From the NCBI GenBank assembly GCA_016775335.1, contig JAEUGJ010000015.1, positions 34,306 to 98,305 on the forward strand: 64,000 bases of DNA. The letters run 5' to 3'. This stretch comes from Mogibacterium sp. Lineage in GTDB: Bacteria > Bacillota > Clostridia > Peptostreptococcales > Anaerovoracaceae. Shown in pieces: positions 1 through 8,247 of this stretch. A program made the translations under genes and the position numbers. The notes beneath the pieces were generated by a model, which saw nothing but the letters and a program-made list of their open reading frames with translations, was not told the origin of the DNA and made no database searches. Numbering within the stretch: the first letter of the stretch is position 1; each line of letters begins with the position of its first letter.

Positions 1-1
1 A

Positions 2-580
2 ACATTCCACGGCACCAACGTGCATCCGGGTTCCGCAAAGAACATCATGGTAAATGCGGCGCTGGTAGCGATGGAATACGATTCTCTGCTTCCGGCTGCA
101 GAACGTCCGGAAAGAACCGAGGACTATGAAGGCTTCTATCACCTGACCCACATGGAAGGCAGCGTTTCCGATGCATCCCTGACCTACATTCTCCGGGATC
201 ACGATGCCCATGTTTTCGACAACCGCCAGAAGACCATGCGTCAGGCAGCGAAGTTCATCAACGAACGTTACGGTGCCGGAACCGTGGAACTGGACATTCG
301 GGTTCAGTATCGGAACATGGCAGAAGTTATCGAGAAGTGCCCAAGCATCGTAGAAAATGCGAAGAAGGCGTGCAAAGCAGCCGGTGTAGAAGAGCTGATT
401 CTGCCGGTCCGCGGCGGCACTGACGGAAGCACCTTGAGCTTCATGGGTCTGCCTTGCCCGAACCTGGGAACCGGCGGACATGCATACCACGGTCCTTACG
501 AGCACATCACTTTGGAAGGAATGGATCAGTCCATTCAGGTCATCCGGGAATTGATTCGCATCTTTGGAGAACAGGAATAA
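2..580 (+). CDS. pepT: Peptidase T (tripeptide aminopeptidase), C-terminal part
   Basis: Cut by the left edge of the window; about 193 C-terminal residues are visible of a family that usually has about 405-415. M20B metallopeptidase that removes the N-terminal residue from tripeptides in the cytoplasm. The reading begins T-F-H-G-T-N-V-H-P-G-S-A-K-N, which is the start of the dimerisation-domain segment typical of PepT. The C-terminal stretch has the GGTDGS motif, PCPNLGTGG and the HAYHGPYEH segment that supplies the last metal-binding histidine. The other metal ligands lie outside the window. The stop at 578-580 is only 4 bases ahead of the next ATG, so the HAD gene behind it is probably co-transcribed. 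Confidence 0.95.
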   Translation, partial: TFHGTNVHPGSAKNIMVNAALVAMEYDSLLPAAERPERTEDYEGFYHLTHMEGSVSDASLTYILRDHDAHVFDNRQKTMRQAAKFINERYGAGTVELDIRVQYRNMAEVIEKCPSIVENAKKACKAAGVEELILPVRGGTDGSTLSFMGLPCPNLGTGGHAYHGPYEHITLEGMDQSIQVIRELIRIFGEQE

Positions 581-584
581 TCCG

Positions 585-1148
585 ATGACCGCACTTCATA
601 TCTTTGATTGTGACGGTACGCTGCTGGATTCCATGCGAATGTGGGACAACATCAGCAGCGATTATCTCCGAAGTCTGGGCATTCAGCCTCCGGCGGATCT
701 GGCAGAAATTCTGGATCCCCTCACCTTCCCGGAGAGCGTCCGGTACTTGGTAGATCACTTTGACCTGGATGGCTATGAAAACACCTCCCGGGGATTGATG
801 GACCGGGTACTGTGGCACTACGAGAACGACCTGGAGCTGTTTCCGGGAATTCAGGAGGAGTTGGAAACGGTGTCCCGAACGGGAGAGCCGATGATTATCC
901 TTACCAATTCCCCTCGGGAGTTCGTGGAAGCCGGACTTCAGCGAACCGGAATCCGGCACTATTTCAGTCGGCTCTTTGTATCCCAGGAACTGGGCATCTC
1001 CAAGGACAATCCGGAAATTTTTCGGGTGGTATGCCGGGAAATGAGCGTTCCTCCAGAAGACGCGCTGGTCTATGAGGATTCCGCCTTTGCCATTCAGGCA
1101 GCGCGGGAAGCCGGGTGCCGCGTGAAGGAATACGATCGGTATCGTTAA
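585..1148 (+). CDS. HAD-superfamily hydrolase (phosphoglycolate-phosphatase-like)
   Basis: A 187-residue HAD phosphatase. Motif I is FDCDGTLLDS (nucleophile Asp8, acid Asp10), motif II is the ILTNS region, the motif III lysine is in SKDNPEIF and motif IV is VYEDS. The helical cap between motifs I and II is the C1 type seen in phosphoglycolate phosphatase and beta-phosphoglucomutase relatives. The ATG at 585 was chosen over an in-frame TTG at 564 because AGGA at 572-575 is well spaced from it and the TTG lies inside pepT. The substrate cannot be told from sequence. It follows pepT by 4 bases. Confidence 0.85.
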   Translation: MTALHIFDCDGTLLDSMRMWDNISSDYLRSLGIQPPADLAEILDPLTFPESVRYLVDHFDLDGYENTSRGLMDRVLWHYENDLELFPGIQEELETVSRTGEPMIILTNSPREFVEAGLQRTGIRHYFSRLFVSQELGISKDNPEIFRVVCREMSVPPEDALVYEDSAFAIQAAREAGCRVKEYDRYR

Positions 1149-1150
1149 CC

Positions 1151-1178
1151 TTGCTTTTTAGCTCCCGGGGAGTATAAT
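1151..1178 (+). promoter_or_regulatory. Promoter of the thiamine salvage operon
   Basis: TTGCTT at 1151-1156, a 16-base spacer, and a perfect TATAAT at 1173-1178 lie just after the HAD gene and about 25 bases ahead of the riboswitch aptamer. The placement fits a vegetative sigma-A promoter for the riboswitch leader. Confidence 0.7.
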
Positions 1179-1202
1179 GAGAAAGGAATAACCGAATATC
1201 GA

Positions 1203-1288
1203 ACGACGGGGAGCCCAATCCGGGCTGAGAGTAAGGAACGACTTAGACCCTTGACCTGATTTGGGTAATGCCAACGGAGGGAAATGGA
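1203..1288 (+). ncRNA. TPP riboswitch (THI element)
   Basis: Carries the conserved aptamer landmarks in order: GGGGAGC, CTGAGA at 1225-1230, GACCCTTGACCTGAT, then TGGGTAATGCCAACGGAGGGA. It sits in the leader of thiM-thiE-thiD-cytX and is followed at once by a terminator hairpin, so thiamine pyrophosphate binding most likely promotes early termination of the operon. Confidence 0.95.
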
Positions 1289-1293
1289 TTTGG

Positions 1294-1325
1294 AAGGCTG
1301 CGTCAACATATGGCGCAGCCTTTTG
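1294..1325 (+). terminator. Riboswitch expression-platform terminator
   Basis: AAGGCTGCG pairs with CGCAGCCTT around an 11-base loop, and the 3' arm runs into TTTT. It lies between the TPP aptamer and the thiM ribosome binding site, the usual place for a transcription-attenuating terminator. Confidence 0.85.
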
Positions 1326-1363
1326 TGCTTTATTCGGTCATTCATCATGAAAGGAGAAGTAAA

Positions 1364-2185
1364 ATGTTCGAGAATTGTTTTGATCGGCTCCGGCAGCGGA
1401 GTGCTCTGGTACACAATATCACCAATTACGTCACCGTTAACGATGTGGCCAACATCATCCTCGCCTGCGGCGCCAGCCCAATTATGGCGGACGAACCGGA
1501 GGAAGCGGCGGAAATCACCGCCATCTGCACGGGACTGAACATCAACATCGGCACGCTGAATCAGAGAACCATTTCGTCCATGTTTGCCGCCGGCAAACAG
1601 GCCAAAGCGCTGAATCACCCGGTTCTTCTGGATCCGGTAGGTGCCGGCGCCAGCACGCTGCGCACGGATACCGCACGCAGAATTGTGGATGAAATCCATC
1701 CGGATGTGATTCGCGGAAATATTTCGGAAATTAAAACCCTGGCACAGGGAAGCGGCACCACTCAGGGCGTAGATGCGGACGTAGCGGATGCCGTGACGGA
1801 AGATAATCTGGATGACAGCATCGCCTTTGTCAAATCCTTTGCCTCTTCCTGCGGCAGCATCGTCGCGGTCACCGGTGCCATCGACCTTGTCAGCGACGGC
1901 GACCGCTGCTACGTCATTCGAAACGGCCGGCCGGAAATGGGCCGGATTACGGGAACCGGCTGTCAATTATCCGGAATGATGAGCGCATTCATTGCCGCAA
2001 ATCCGGACAACATGCTGGATGCCGCCGCAGCTGCGGTTTCGGCAATGGGGTTGGCCGGCGAAATCGGCTGGAGCCACATGCAGGCATCCGACGGAAATTC
2101 CACCTACCGCAACCGAATCATCGATGCCATCTGCAATATGACCGGAACAGAACTGAAGAAAGGAGCACGTTATGAACTTCGATAA
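1364..2185 (+). CDS. thiM: Hydroxyethylthiazole kinase
   Basis: Phosphorylates 4-methyl-5-(2-hydroxyethyl)thiazole in thiamine salvage. 273 residues, normal for ThiM. Ribokinase-like fold signals include VHNITNYV near the N-terminus, DPVGAGAS in the middle, and the anion-hole motif GTGCQLSG near residue 200. The start at 1364 has AAGGAGAAG just upstream; an in-frame start at 1268 would lie inside the riboswitch and was rejected. The 3' end overlaps thiE by 14 bases, indicating translational coupling. Expression is expected to be shut by thiamine pyrophosphate through the leader. Confidence 0.96.
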   Translation: MFENCFDRLRQRSALVHNITNYVTVNDVANIILACGASPIMADEPEEAAEITAICTGLNINIGTLNQRTISSMFAAGKQAKALNHPVLLDPVGAGASTLRTDTARRIVDEIHPDVIRGNISEIKTLAQGSGTTQGVDADVADAVTEDNLDDSIAFVKSFASSCGSIVAVTGAIDLVSDGDRCYVIRNGRPEMGRITGTGCQLSGMMSAFIAANPDNMLDAAAAAVSAMGLAGEIGWSHMQASDGNSTYRNRIIDAICNMTGTELKKGARYELR

Positions 2186-2861
2186 TCTTACATCCCCTCG
2201 CAAGAGCATCCATCGGGATAACCTTCGCCGGGAGGATTTTCTCGTCTACGGTGTCACCGACCGTCACTGGCTTCAGGAGGGAGAACGTCTTCCGGATGTG
2301 GTTCGAAAAGCCCTGGACGGCGGCGCAACATTCATTCAGCTCCGGGAAAAACAGCTGGACGAAGCTGATTTTATGGCCGAAGCACTGGAGATTCAGAAGC
2401 TCTGCCGGGAATACGATGTCCCGTTTGTCATCAACGACAACGTGAAAATCGCGGCGGAAATCGGCGCCGACGGCGTACACGTGGGGCAGTCGGATATGGA
2501 GGCCGGCAACGTCCGGGAGATTCTGGGCGACAAACGGATTATCGGCGTTTCCGCCGGAACCGTGGAAGAGGCCAAACAGGCTGAAGCCCGGGGAGCGGAC
2601 TATCTGGGCGTAGGGGCGATTTTCCCGACGGACTCGAAGGACGACGCTCGTGCCCTGACCATGGATACCCTAAAAGCAATTACCGCTGCAGTGAACATTC
2701 CGGTGGTCGCCATCGGCGGAATCACGGAGGAGAATACGCTGGATCTTGCCGGAACGGGAATTGACGGCGTTGCGGTTATCAGTGCGATTTTCGGGCAGAA
2801 GGATATTGAAACTGCCGCCCGCCGCCTGCTCACCGTGACCAAGCACATTGTAAATAAATAA
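2172..2861 (+). CDS. thiE: Thiamine-phosphate synthase
   Basis: Joins hydroxymethylpyrimidine diphosphate with thiazole phosphate to make thiamine monophosphate. 229 residues forming a TIM barrel, with the family motifs FIQLREK, DGVHVGQSDM, GVSAGTVEEA and VVAIGGI. AAAGGAGC sits 6-12 bases before the ATG at 2172, inside the end of thiM. There is an N-terminal extension of about 22 charged residues before the first strand (FLVYGVTDR), slightly longer than usual. It is the joining enzyme between the two salvage kinases encoded on either side. Confidence 0.96.
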   Translation: MNFDNLTSPRKSIHRDNLRREDFLVYGVTDRHWLQEGERLPDVVRKALDGGATFIQLREKQLDEADFMAEALEIQKLCREYDVPFVINDNVKIAAEIGADGVHVGQSDMEAGNVREILGDKRIIGVSAGTVEEAKQAEARGADYLGVGAIFPTDSKDDARALTMDTLKAITAAVNIPVVAIGGITEENTLDLAGTGIDGVAVISAIFGQKDIETAARRLLTVTKHIVNK

Positions 2862-2879
2862 TTTATGAAGGAGACACCT

Positions 2880-3677
2880 ATGCAAAAGAAAACAGCATTG
2901 ACGATTGCCGGAAGCGATTCCGGCGGCGGTGCCGGAATTCAGGCCGACATCAAGACCATGACCGTAAACGGCGTTTTCGCCATGAGCGCCATCACCGCAT
3001 TGACCGCACAGAATACCACCGGCGTAACGGATATTCTCAATTCCACGCCGGAATTTCTGGCGCACCAGCTGGATGCGGTATTCACCGATATCTTCCCGGA
3101 TGCCGTAAAAATCGGCATGGTTTCCTCTGCGGAGCTGATTCAGGTCATTGCCGACAAGCTTACGGAATACGATGCGAAGAACATCGTGGTGGATCCGGTA
3201 ATGGTGGCCACCAGCGGTGCCCGCCTGATTTCCGAGGATGCCATCGCTGTACTCAAGGAAAAGCTACTGCCACTGGCACTCCTCAGCACACCGAACATTC
3301 CGGAGGCCGAAGTGCTCAGCGGGATGAAAATTCATTCCCCGGAGGATATGGAAAAGGCCGCCGGAAGAATTTACGACGAGTTCGGCTGTGCCGTTCTTCT
3401 GAAAGGCGGACATGATCTGAACGATGCCAATGACCTGCTGTGCACCGGCGACGGACTGAGATGGTTCAAGGGAAAGCGCATTGACAATCCGAACACCCAC
3501 GGAACCGGATGCACCCTTTCCAGCGCCATCGCCTCCAATCTGGCAAAAGGCATGCCTTTAGAGGATTCCGTGGATCAAGCAAAGCGCTATATTTCCGGCG
3601 CATTGGCGGCCATGCTGGATCTGGGCAAGGGAAAAGGCCCGATGGATCACGCGTTTGCAGTGGAAGGAGAATATTAA
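2880..3677 (+). CDS. thiD: Hydroxymethylpyrimidine (phosphate) kinase
   Basis: Phosphorylates hydroxymethylpyrimidine twice to feed ThiE. 265 residues with the ribokinase-type motifs GSDSGGGAGIQAD at the N-terminus, DPVMVATSGARL in the middle and HGTGCTLSSAIA near residue 205. The ATG at 2880 is preceded by AAGGAGA at the right spacing; the in-frame ATG at 2865 lies ahead of that site and was rejected. Spaced 18 bases from thiE and 3 bases from cytX, in the same riboswitch-controlled operon. Confidence 0.96.
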   Translation: MQKKTALTIAGSDSGGGAGIQADIKTMTVNGVFAMSAITALTAQNTTGVTDILNSTPEFLAHQLDAVFTDIFPDAVKIGMVSSAELIQVIADKLTEYDAKNIVVDPVMVATSGARLISEDAIAVLKEKLLPLALLSTPNIPEAEVLSGMKIHSPEDMEKAAGRIYDEFGCAVLLKGGHDLNDANDLLCTGDGLRWFKGKRIDNPNTHGTGCTLSSAIASNLAKGMPLEDSVDQAKRYISGALAAMLDLGKGKGPMDHAFAVEGEY

Positions 3678-3680
3678 TAT

Positions 3681-4847
3681 ATGGAGCATAAGACAAATTT
3701 ATTGGAAAACGGCATGATATGGTTCGGGGCCGGCGTTTCCATTGCGGAAATTCTCACGGGAACCTATTTCGCTTCTTTGGGACTGCAGAACGCCCTCCTC
3801 ACCATACTCATCGGACACCTGATTGGCTGCACCCTTCTTTTTTTCGCCGGATACATCGGCGGAAAAGCGAGAAAAAGTGCCATGGAGACCACGAAGATGA
3901 GTTTCGGGCAGAAAGGCGGACTGTTCTTCGCCCTGATGAACGTGATTCAGCTGATCGGCTGGACGGCCATCATGATCTACGACGGTGCGCTGTCCGCCAA
4001 CGCCATCTGGAATACCGGCATCTGGCTGTGGGCACTGGTGATTGGCCTGCTGATTATCTTGTGGATTAAAATCGGCATCACCAATCTGGGAAAAATCAAC
4101 ACGGTGACCATGACCGCGCTGTTCATCCTCACGCTGGTTCTGTGCAAGGTAATTTTCTTCGGTAACGGCAGTGCCGCTCCGATTTCCGAAGGGGGACTTA
4201 CTTTCGGAGCCGCCGTGGAGATGGCGGTGGCCATGCCTCTTTCCTGGATGCCGCTGATCAGCGATTACACCAAGGAAGCGGAAAAGCCTTTCGCCGCAAC
4301 CCTTACCAGCTCCGTCACCTACGGCGTTATCAGCTGCTGGATGTACATCATCGGCATGGGGGCAGCGCTCTTTGCGGGCACCACGGATATCTCCCTGATC
4401 ATGGTTCGCGCCGGACTGGGACTGGCCGGCCTGCTGATTGTGGTTTTCTCCACTGTAACCACCACGTTCCTGGATGCCTACTCCGCAGGGATTTCTGCGG
4501 AGTCCCTTACCTCCCGGGTTTCCGGCAAAACCATGGGAATCTTTGTGGCCGTCATCGGAACCGTGGGTGCCATGCTGTTCCCGATGGACGACATCACCAA
4601 TTTCCTGTACTTCATCGGCTCCGTTTTCGCTCCGATGATTGCCATCATGATTGCGGATTTCCTGGTAAAAGCAGATGACAGCGACCGAGACTTCCAGTGG
4701 GTCAACCTGTTGGTTTGGCTTCTGGGATTCTGCCTCTACCGCTACCTCATGACGGTGGACTTCGTGCTGGGCAACACCTTCCCGGACATCCTCATCACCA
4801 TTATTGTGGCGCTGATTGCCCGGAAACTGCTGCCGCAGGAACAGTAA
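3681..4847 (+). CDS. cytX: NCS1-family hydroxymethylpyrimidine/thiamine-precursor transporter CytX
   Basis: 388 residues with about eleven to twelve hydrophobic segments. The N-terminal WFGAGVSIAEILTGTYFASLGL and the segment PLSWMPLISDYTKEA are NCS1 (cytosine/purine/thiamine permease) signatures. CytX of this family is found next to thiamine genes and is predicted to import hydroxymethylpyrimidine. As the last gene of the TPP-controlled operon it completes a salvage set of importer, two kinases and ThiE. GGAGAATATTAATAT precedes the ATG. No clear terminator follows; the next 520 bases are non-coding. Confidence 0.9.
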   Translation: MEHKTNLLENGMIWFGAGVSIAEILTGTYFASLGLQNALLTILIGHLIGCTLLFFAGYIGGKARKSAMETTKMSFGQKGGLFFALMNVIQLIGWTAIMIYDGALSANAIWNTGIWLWALVIGLLIILWIKIGITNLGKINTVTMTALFILTLVLCKVIFFGNGSAAPISEGGLTFGAAVEMAVAMPLSWMPLISDYTKEAEKPFAATLTSSVTYGVISCWMYIIGMGAALFAGTTDISLIMVRAGLGLAGLLIVVFSTVTTTFLDAYSAGISAESLTSRVSGKTMGIFVAVIGTVGAMLFPMDDITNFLYFIGSVFAPMIAIMIADFLVKADDSDRDFQWVNLLVWLLGFCLYRYLMTVDFVLGNTFPDILITIIVALIARKLLPQEQ

Positions 4848-5330
4848 GGATTTGCAGGGTATTTGCGAAATATTGCGGGATGGAGAATCCACAACGTATT
4901 ACCTGTGCACCGGCGGCGGCCCGGATTATAGTCTAATAGCATTATCCAATATTCATTCACACAATCTCATATGTCTAGAAAATTGAAGGTGTTTCACGCT
5001 TTTTGACAGAAAATGCGGATTTAGCGTGAACGCAATTCGCCGCTTTTGCAAAACTCTAATTTTGAAACGACCAATTACAACTGGCGATTCACGCCAACAT
5101 GAGGATTTCTTCCAAAAAGCGTGAACTTTTTTTAAGGGGTGGTTTGCACGAAGAGAATTACATGTCAAAACCGTGTATAACAAAAAAAATATTCACGCTG
5201 ATTAGCACGAATTGTAAAATTAGCGTGAAGCCGCCCCGAAAATCTAGGCATATTTTATTCTATCCACTCATCAAATTCTAATTATCAAATGGACACCTGT
5301 TGGAGATATTAGTATAACCCCATAGGAAAA
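4848..5330. other. Non-coding gap between cytX and the hydrolase
   Basis: No gene is supported here on either strand; short open frames lack ribosome binding sites and family signals. The first 140 bases hold nothing recognised. The middle holds the TTCACGC dyad array described separately, and the A/T-rich tail leads into a bidirectional terminator. It is the longest gene-free stretch of the chromosomal part of the window. Confidence 0.7.
4993..5229. repeat. Three-unit inverted-repeat array TTCACGC-N24-GCGTGAA
   Basis: Three dyads occur at 4993-5030, 5088-5125 and 5192-5229. Each has a perfect TTCACGC arm and a GCGTGAA arm separated by exactly 24 bases, so each is 38 bases long. The 24-base interiors do not resemble each other. 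Start-to-start distances are 95 and 104 bases, close to whole numbers of helical turns (about 9 and 10), as is the 31-base arm-to-arm distance (about 3). The array fills the non-coding gap between cytX and the hydrolase and overlaps no convincing gene. Function unknown; a multi-site protein-binding region is the simplest guess. Confidence 0.8.
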
Positions 5331-5377
5331 ATGGTTCTTCACTTTTGTAGCATAAAAGAGAAGAACCACTTTTTTAT
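5331..5377. terminator. Bidirectional rho-independent terminator
   Basis: TGGTTCTTC at 5332-5340 pairs with GAAGAACCA at 5360-5368. On the + strand the 3' arm is followed by CTTTTTTAT; on the - strand it is followed by TTTTT. It begins right after the stop of the - strand hydrolase gene and closes off the cytX side. Confidence 0.85.
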
Positions 5378-6306
5378 CTGAAGAGCTCTACTTCCCGGAT
5401 GAATTCCTTGGGTTTCTCAACGTGAATCCCGTGCCCGCAGTCAAATCGAATCAGCCGGCAATCCGGCACCGCCTCCAGCACCTGCTGAAGGTCTTCTTCC
5501 CCCAATGCTCCCAACAGAATTCCATCCGAACTGACATCTGCTTTCGCCTTCATAAACATCGTTCTGCAATGAATATTTCGAAGCAATTCCTCATGGGGTA
5601 TTCCTGCGTGAAAGGAATCCGTATAGGACGCTTCGCCAAAGCGGGGATCGTACCGATTCATACCTTGAAATCCTGCCAATGCCATCTTTGGCCAGAACGG
5701 AACCCGGAGATTCTCGTTCGGATTCTTCTTGCGAAATTTTACGGCCATTTCAATCATTTTTTCCCGGATCTTTTCCCTGGATTTCTCCGGAAAAAAGTTC
5801 CAAGCGTACTGACGTGAAAAATAATACAACACAAAATCCGACACTTCCGTTTGCGTCAAAAACTCGTGGCAGACGGTTGATAAATCCACGAAATTAAATG
5901 TACTTTCCCGTCGCTCTCCCTGGGATGAAAAAAAAGGCGGATCTTCCAATATCAAATTCAAGCATAAATCACTGTGAGATGCCACGTATGCCGCAATCAG
6001 GCCACCGGAGGAATGCCCCAGCAGCGAAACCGGGGGTTCGGTTTCATTTTGGATAAAATCAATTACGGCATTTCCAATGTCCACTACATTATATTTCGAT
6101 GCATCATGCAGACTGCCGCCATGTCCGTAACAATCAACGGCATACACGTGGTATTTCTTTGCCAGCTTTGGCATGACCTTAAAAAAGCTCTCCGAATCCA
6201 CACCTTGCGCATGAATCAGCACCAAAGGCGGATTATCGCTGCAAATTTCATAATATTTTAAACAGATATCATTCTTTTCGTAAACCGAGCCCAAGATCTT
6301 TTCCAT
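5374..6306 (-). CDS. Alpha/beta-fold hydrolase
   Basis: 310 residues of the alpha/beta hydrolase fold. PLVLIHAQGVDSESF is the oxyanion-loop region, LLGHSSGGLIAA is the nucleophile elbow (GxSxG, Ser), and CGHGIHVEKPKEF carries the catalytic histidine near the C-terminus. The start at 6306 is preceded by TAGGAGG; an upstream in-frame start at 6360 lies within the preceding terminator and was rejected. It stands alone between two terminators, so it is probably monocistronic. Substrate unknown; ester or lactone hydrolases and peroxidase-like members share this fold. Confidence 0.8.
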   Translation of the reverse strand: MEKILGSVYEKNDICLKYYEICSDNPPLVLIHAQGVDSESFFKVMPKLAKKYHVYAVDCYGHGGSLHDASKYNVVDIGNAVIDFIQNETEPPVSLLGHSSGGLIAAYVASHSDLCLNLILEDPPFFSSQGERRESTFNFVDLSTVCHEFLTQTEVSDFVLYYFSRQYAWNFFPEKSREKIREKMIEMAVKFRKKNPNENLRVPFWPKMALAGFQGMNRYDPRFGEASYTDSFHAGIPHEELLRNIHCRTMFMKAKADVSSDGILLGALGEEDLQQVLEAVPDCRLIRFDCGHGIHVEKPKEFIREVELFR

Positions 6307-6320
6307 ACCAATACCTCCTA

Positions 6321-6368
6321 AAATCAAAGACGCAACATAATCCGCACGCTCTCGGATCACATTGCGTC
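6321..6368 (-). terminator. Terminator of the cardiolipin synthase transcript
   Basis: GACGCAA and TTGCGTC (6329-6368 on the + strand) form the outer stem and GATCCG/CGGAT an inner one. On the - strand the stem is followed by TTTGATTTT. It separates the cls gene from the hydrolase. Confidence 0.75.
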
Positions 6369-6381
6369 TCAGCGTCTATTT

Positions 6382-7962
6382 TTACAATAACGAGGAGAAC
6401 AACCGAAGAATGCTGTTCCAGCCTCTCTGAAGTAAGTTCCGCGTTTTCTTGTACTTTTTCGTCACTTCCATGCACAGCGGAAAACAGTGTTCGAAGTCCG
6501 CTTTCATGTCCTGCACAGCTTTGCAGTTGGTAAACAGGACGCCGTCCTCAAAGTGGTGATAGAGACTTCGGAAATCGAAGTTGATGGTTCCGCACAGCGC
6601 CACACGGTCATCTGCAATGAGCTGCTTCGCGTGACAGAAACCCGGTGTGTACTCAAAAATTCGCACCCCGTCTCGAACCAGCCGCTGGTAGTAGGAACGG
6701 GTCACCGTATAGATGGTCCGTTTGTCCGGAATTCCCGGCGTGATAATCCGAACGTCTACTCCTCGCTCTGCCGCCAAGCCCATCGCCCGGTTCATTTCAT
6801 CTGTAATCACCAGGTACGGCGTAATAATCCATACGTAACGTTCTGCGGAAGAGATGGCATTGAGGTACACGTTCTCGCCCACATGCTCCGAATCCAGCGG
6901 CGTATCCCCATAGGGCTGAATCAAAGCGCCCTTCTCCTTCTGGGTGTACTCCAGCTCCGGGAAGAACGGTTCATAATCCTCATCATCCTTATCCTTCGAA
7001 CGGATGGCATTCCACATCTCCAGAAACATCATGGTGAGATTTCGCACCGCATTTCCGGTGATTTTTACACCTGTGTCCTTCCAATAACCGTACGGATGGG
7101 TGATATTGAAGTACTCGTTGGCCAGATTGTATCCGCCGGTAAATCCCACTTTGCCGTCCACCACCGTAATCTTCCGATGATCCCGGTTGTTGAGGAACAC
7201 GTTCACCAAAGGGATGACCGGATTGAACACCCGGCACTGGACTCCGCGGGAGCGCATCTCCCGAATAAAATCCGTGTTGATAAAAGCAATGCTGCCGATA
7301 TCGTCGTAGAAAATTCGCACATCCAGTCCTTCGGCCGCCTTTTCCGTGAGAATTTCTTTGATTTCCGCAAAGGATTCGGCATTCTCAATGGCATGGTACT
7401 CCATGAAAATGAACTTCTCCGCCTTTCGGAGCTCCTCTTTCTGGGCCTCCAGGGCGTCTGCCGCGCAGGAGAAGAATTCGATGTCGCTGTCATCGTACAC
7501 CGGAAACGGGGCGTGTCGCGCGATGTACCGGGACATGTTGGCCACGGTACAATCCTTTTCTTCCATTTTCTTTATGACCTTTGGGTCTTGCCGGATGTAC
7601 GGAAACAGGCGCGCATCGATATCGTCAAAACGCCGCCGCATTCGCCGAGGGGATCCGTTCAGACCCACAATCAGATAGATCATGGTTCCGGCAATGGGAA
7701 ATGTCAGCATTAGAATAAACCACGGCATCTTCATGGATGCCGTTTTGTTCATGCTAAACAGGGCAATGCAGAGGAGCAATGCCGCCATGCGGGCTACCTG
7801 ATCCACCCATTCATAATTCTTTTCAATTTGAACCAGTACCAGATACAAAAAATAGCATTGCAACAAAATCGCCACGGCCACCATAAAAACGCGCATGATG
7901 CTGTTCTTTGTCGCCGATTTTTTCTCTTTTGTCGCCGGCTTAAAGGATGTGTAATTATTCAT
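6382..7962 (-). CDS. cls: Cardiolipin synthase
   Basis: Membrane phospholipase-D-family enzyme that condenses two phosphatidylglycerols into cardiolipin and glycerol. 526 residues. The N-terminus has two to three hydrophobic segments (VFMVAVAILLQCYFLYLVLV; MAALLLCIALFSM; MPWFILMLTFPIAGTMIYLIVG). Two catalytic HxKxxxxD motifs are intact: HRKITVVDG near residue 260 and HAKQLIADD near residue 443, each followed by the usual G/N segment. The ATG at 7962 has only a weak ribosome binding site. Followed by a terminator. Confidence 0.95.
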   Translation of the reverse strand: MNNYTSFKPATKEKKSATKNSIMRVFMVAVAILLQCYFLYLVLVQIEKNYEWVDQVARMAALLLCIALFSMNKTASMKMPWFILMLTFPIAGTMIYLIVGLNGSPRRMRRRFDDIDARLFPYIRQDPKVIKKMEEKDCTVANMSRYIARHAPFPVYDDSDIEFFSCAADALEAQKEELRKAEKFIFMEYHAIENAESFAEIKEILTEKAAEGLDVRIFYDDIGSIAFINTDFIREMRSRGVQCRVFNPVIPLVNVFLNNRDHRKITVVDGKVGFTGGYNLANEYFNITHPYGYWKDTGVKITGNAVRNLTMMFLEMWNAIRSKDKDDEDYEPFFPELEYTQKEKGALIQPYGDTPLDSEHVGENVYLNAISSAERYVWIITPYLVITDEMNRAMGLAAERGVDVRIITPGIPDKRTIYTVTRSYYQRLVRDGVRIFEYTPGFCHAKQLIADDRVALCGTINFDFRSLYHHFEDGVLFTNCKAVQDMKADFEHCFPLCMEVTKKYKKTRNLLQRGWNSILRLFSSLL

Positions 7963-8022
7963 TCTTCATTTCTGTCCATCTCGTGGCAAAGGGTCCCCCG
8001 GCGTCCTTCTGCCAAATCAAGT

Positions 8023-8217
8023 TTATTCAGTATCGTTTTCCTTCTCGTCTTCCGATAATGCCGAGTCCTCTTCGGCCAGGAAGGCATCCCCCACTTTCTT
8101 CGCCGCAGCGATTAATGCAATTCCGCCGCCCAGTCCTACGGCCAGCATTCCCAGAACTGCTTTGCTCAGACTCTCTGCCCGCTTCTCTCCTTGCGGCTTC
8201 GTATTTTCCTTACTCAT
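8023..8217 (-). CDS. Small single-span membrane protein
   Basis: 64 residues. A charged N-terminus (MSKENTKPQGEKRAESLSK) is followed by one hydrophobic Gly/Ala-rich helix (VLGMLAVGLGGGIALIAAA) and an acidic tail. The ATG at 8217 is preceded by AAAGGAGA at ideal spacing, which is the best evidence that it is real. It lies between nrdG and cls on the same strand. No family was recognised. Confidence 0.6.
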   Translation of the reverse strand: MSKENTKPQGEKRAESLSKAVLGMLAVGLGGGIALIAAAKKVGDAFLAEEDSALSEDEKENDTE

Positions 8218-8247
8218 AGAGATTCTCCTTTCACTGCCGTAAAAGTT

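Noticed and set aside
4993..5030. parS centromere site
   Set aside because: The arm TTTCACG matches half of a parS palindrome, but in parS the halves are contiguous; here 24 bases separate them.
4993..5229. CRISPR array or integron attC sites as an explanation of the dyads
   Set aside because: The conserved elements are only 7 bases, alternate in orientation, and the core sites of attC (GTTRRRY) are missing.
6487..7713. A 408-codon open frame on the + strand
   Set aside because: Antisense to the cardiolipin synthase gene, which has both catalytic HKD motifs.
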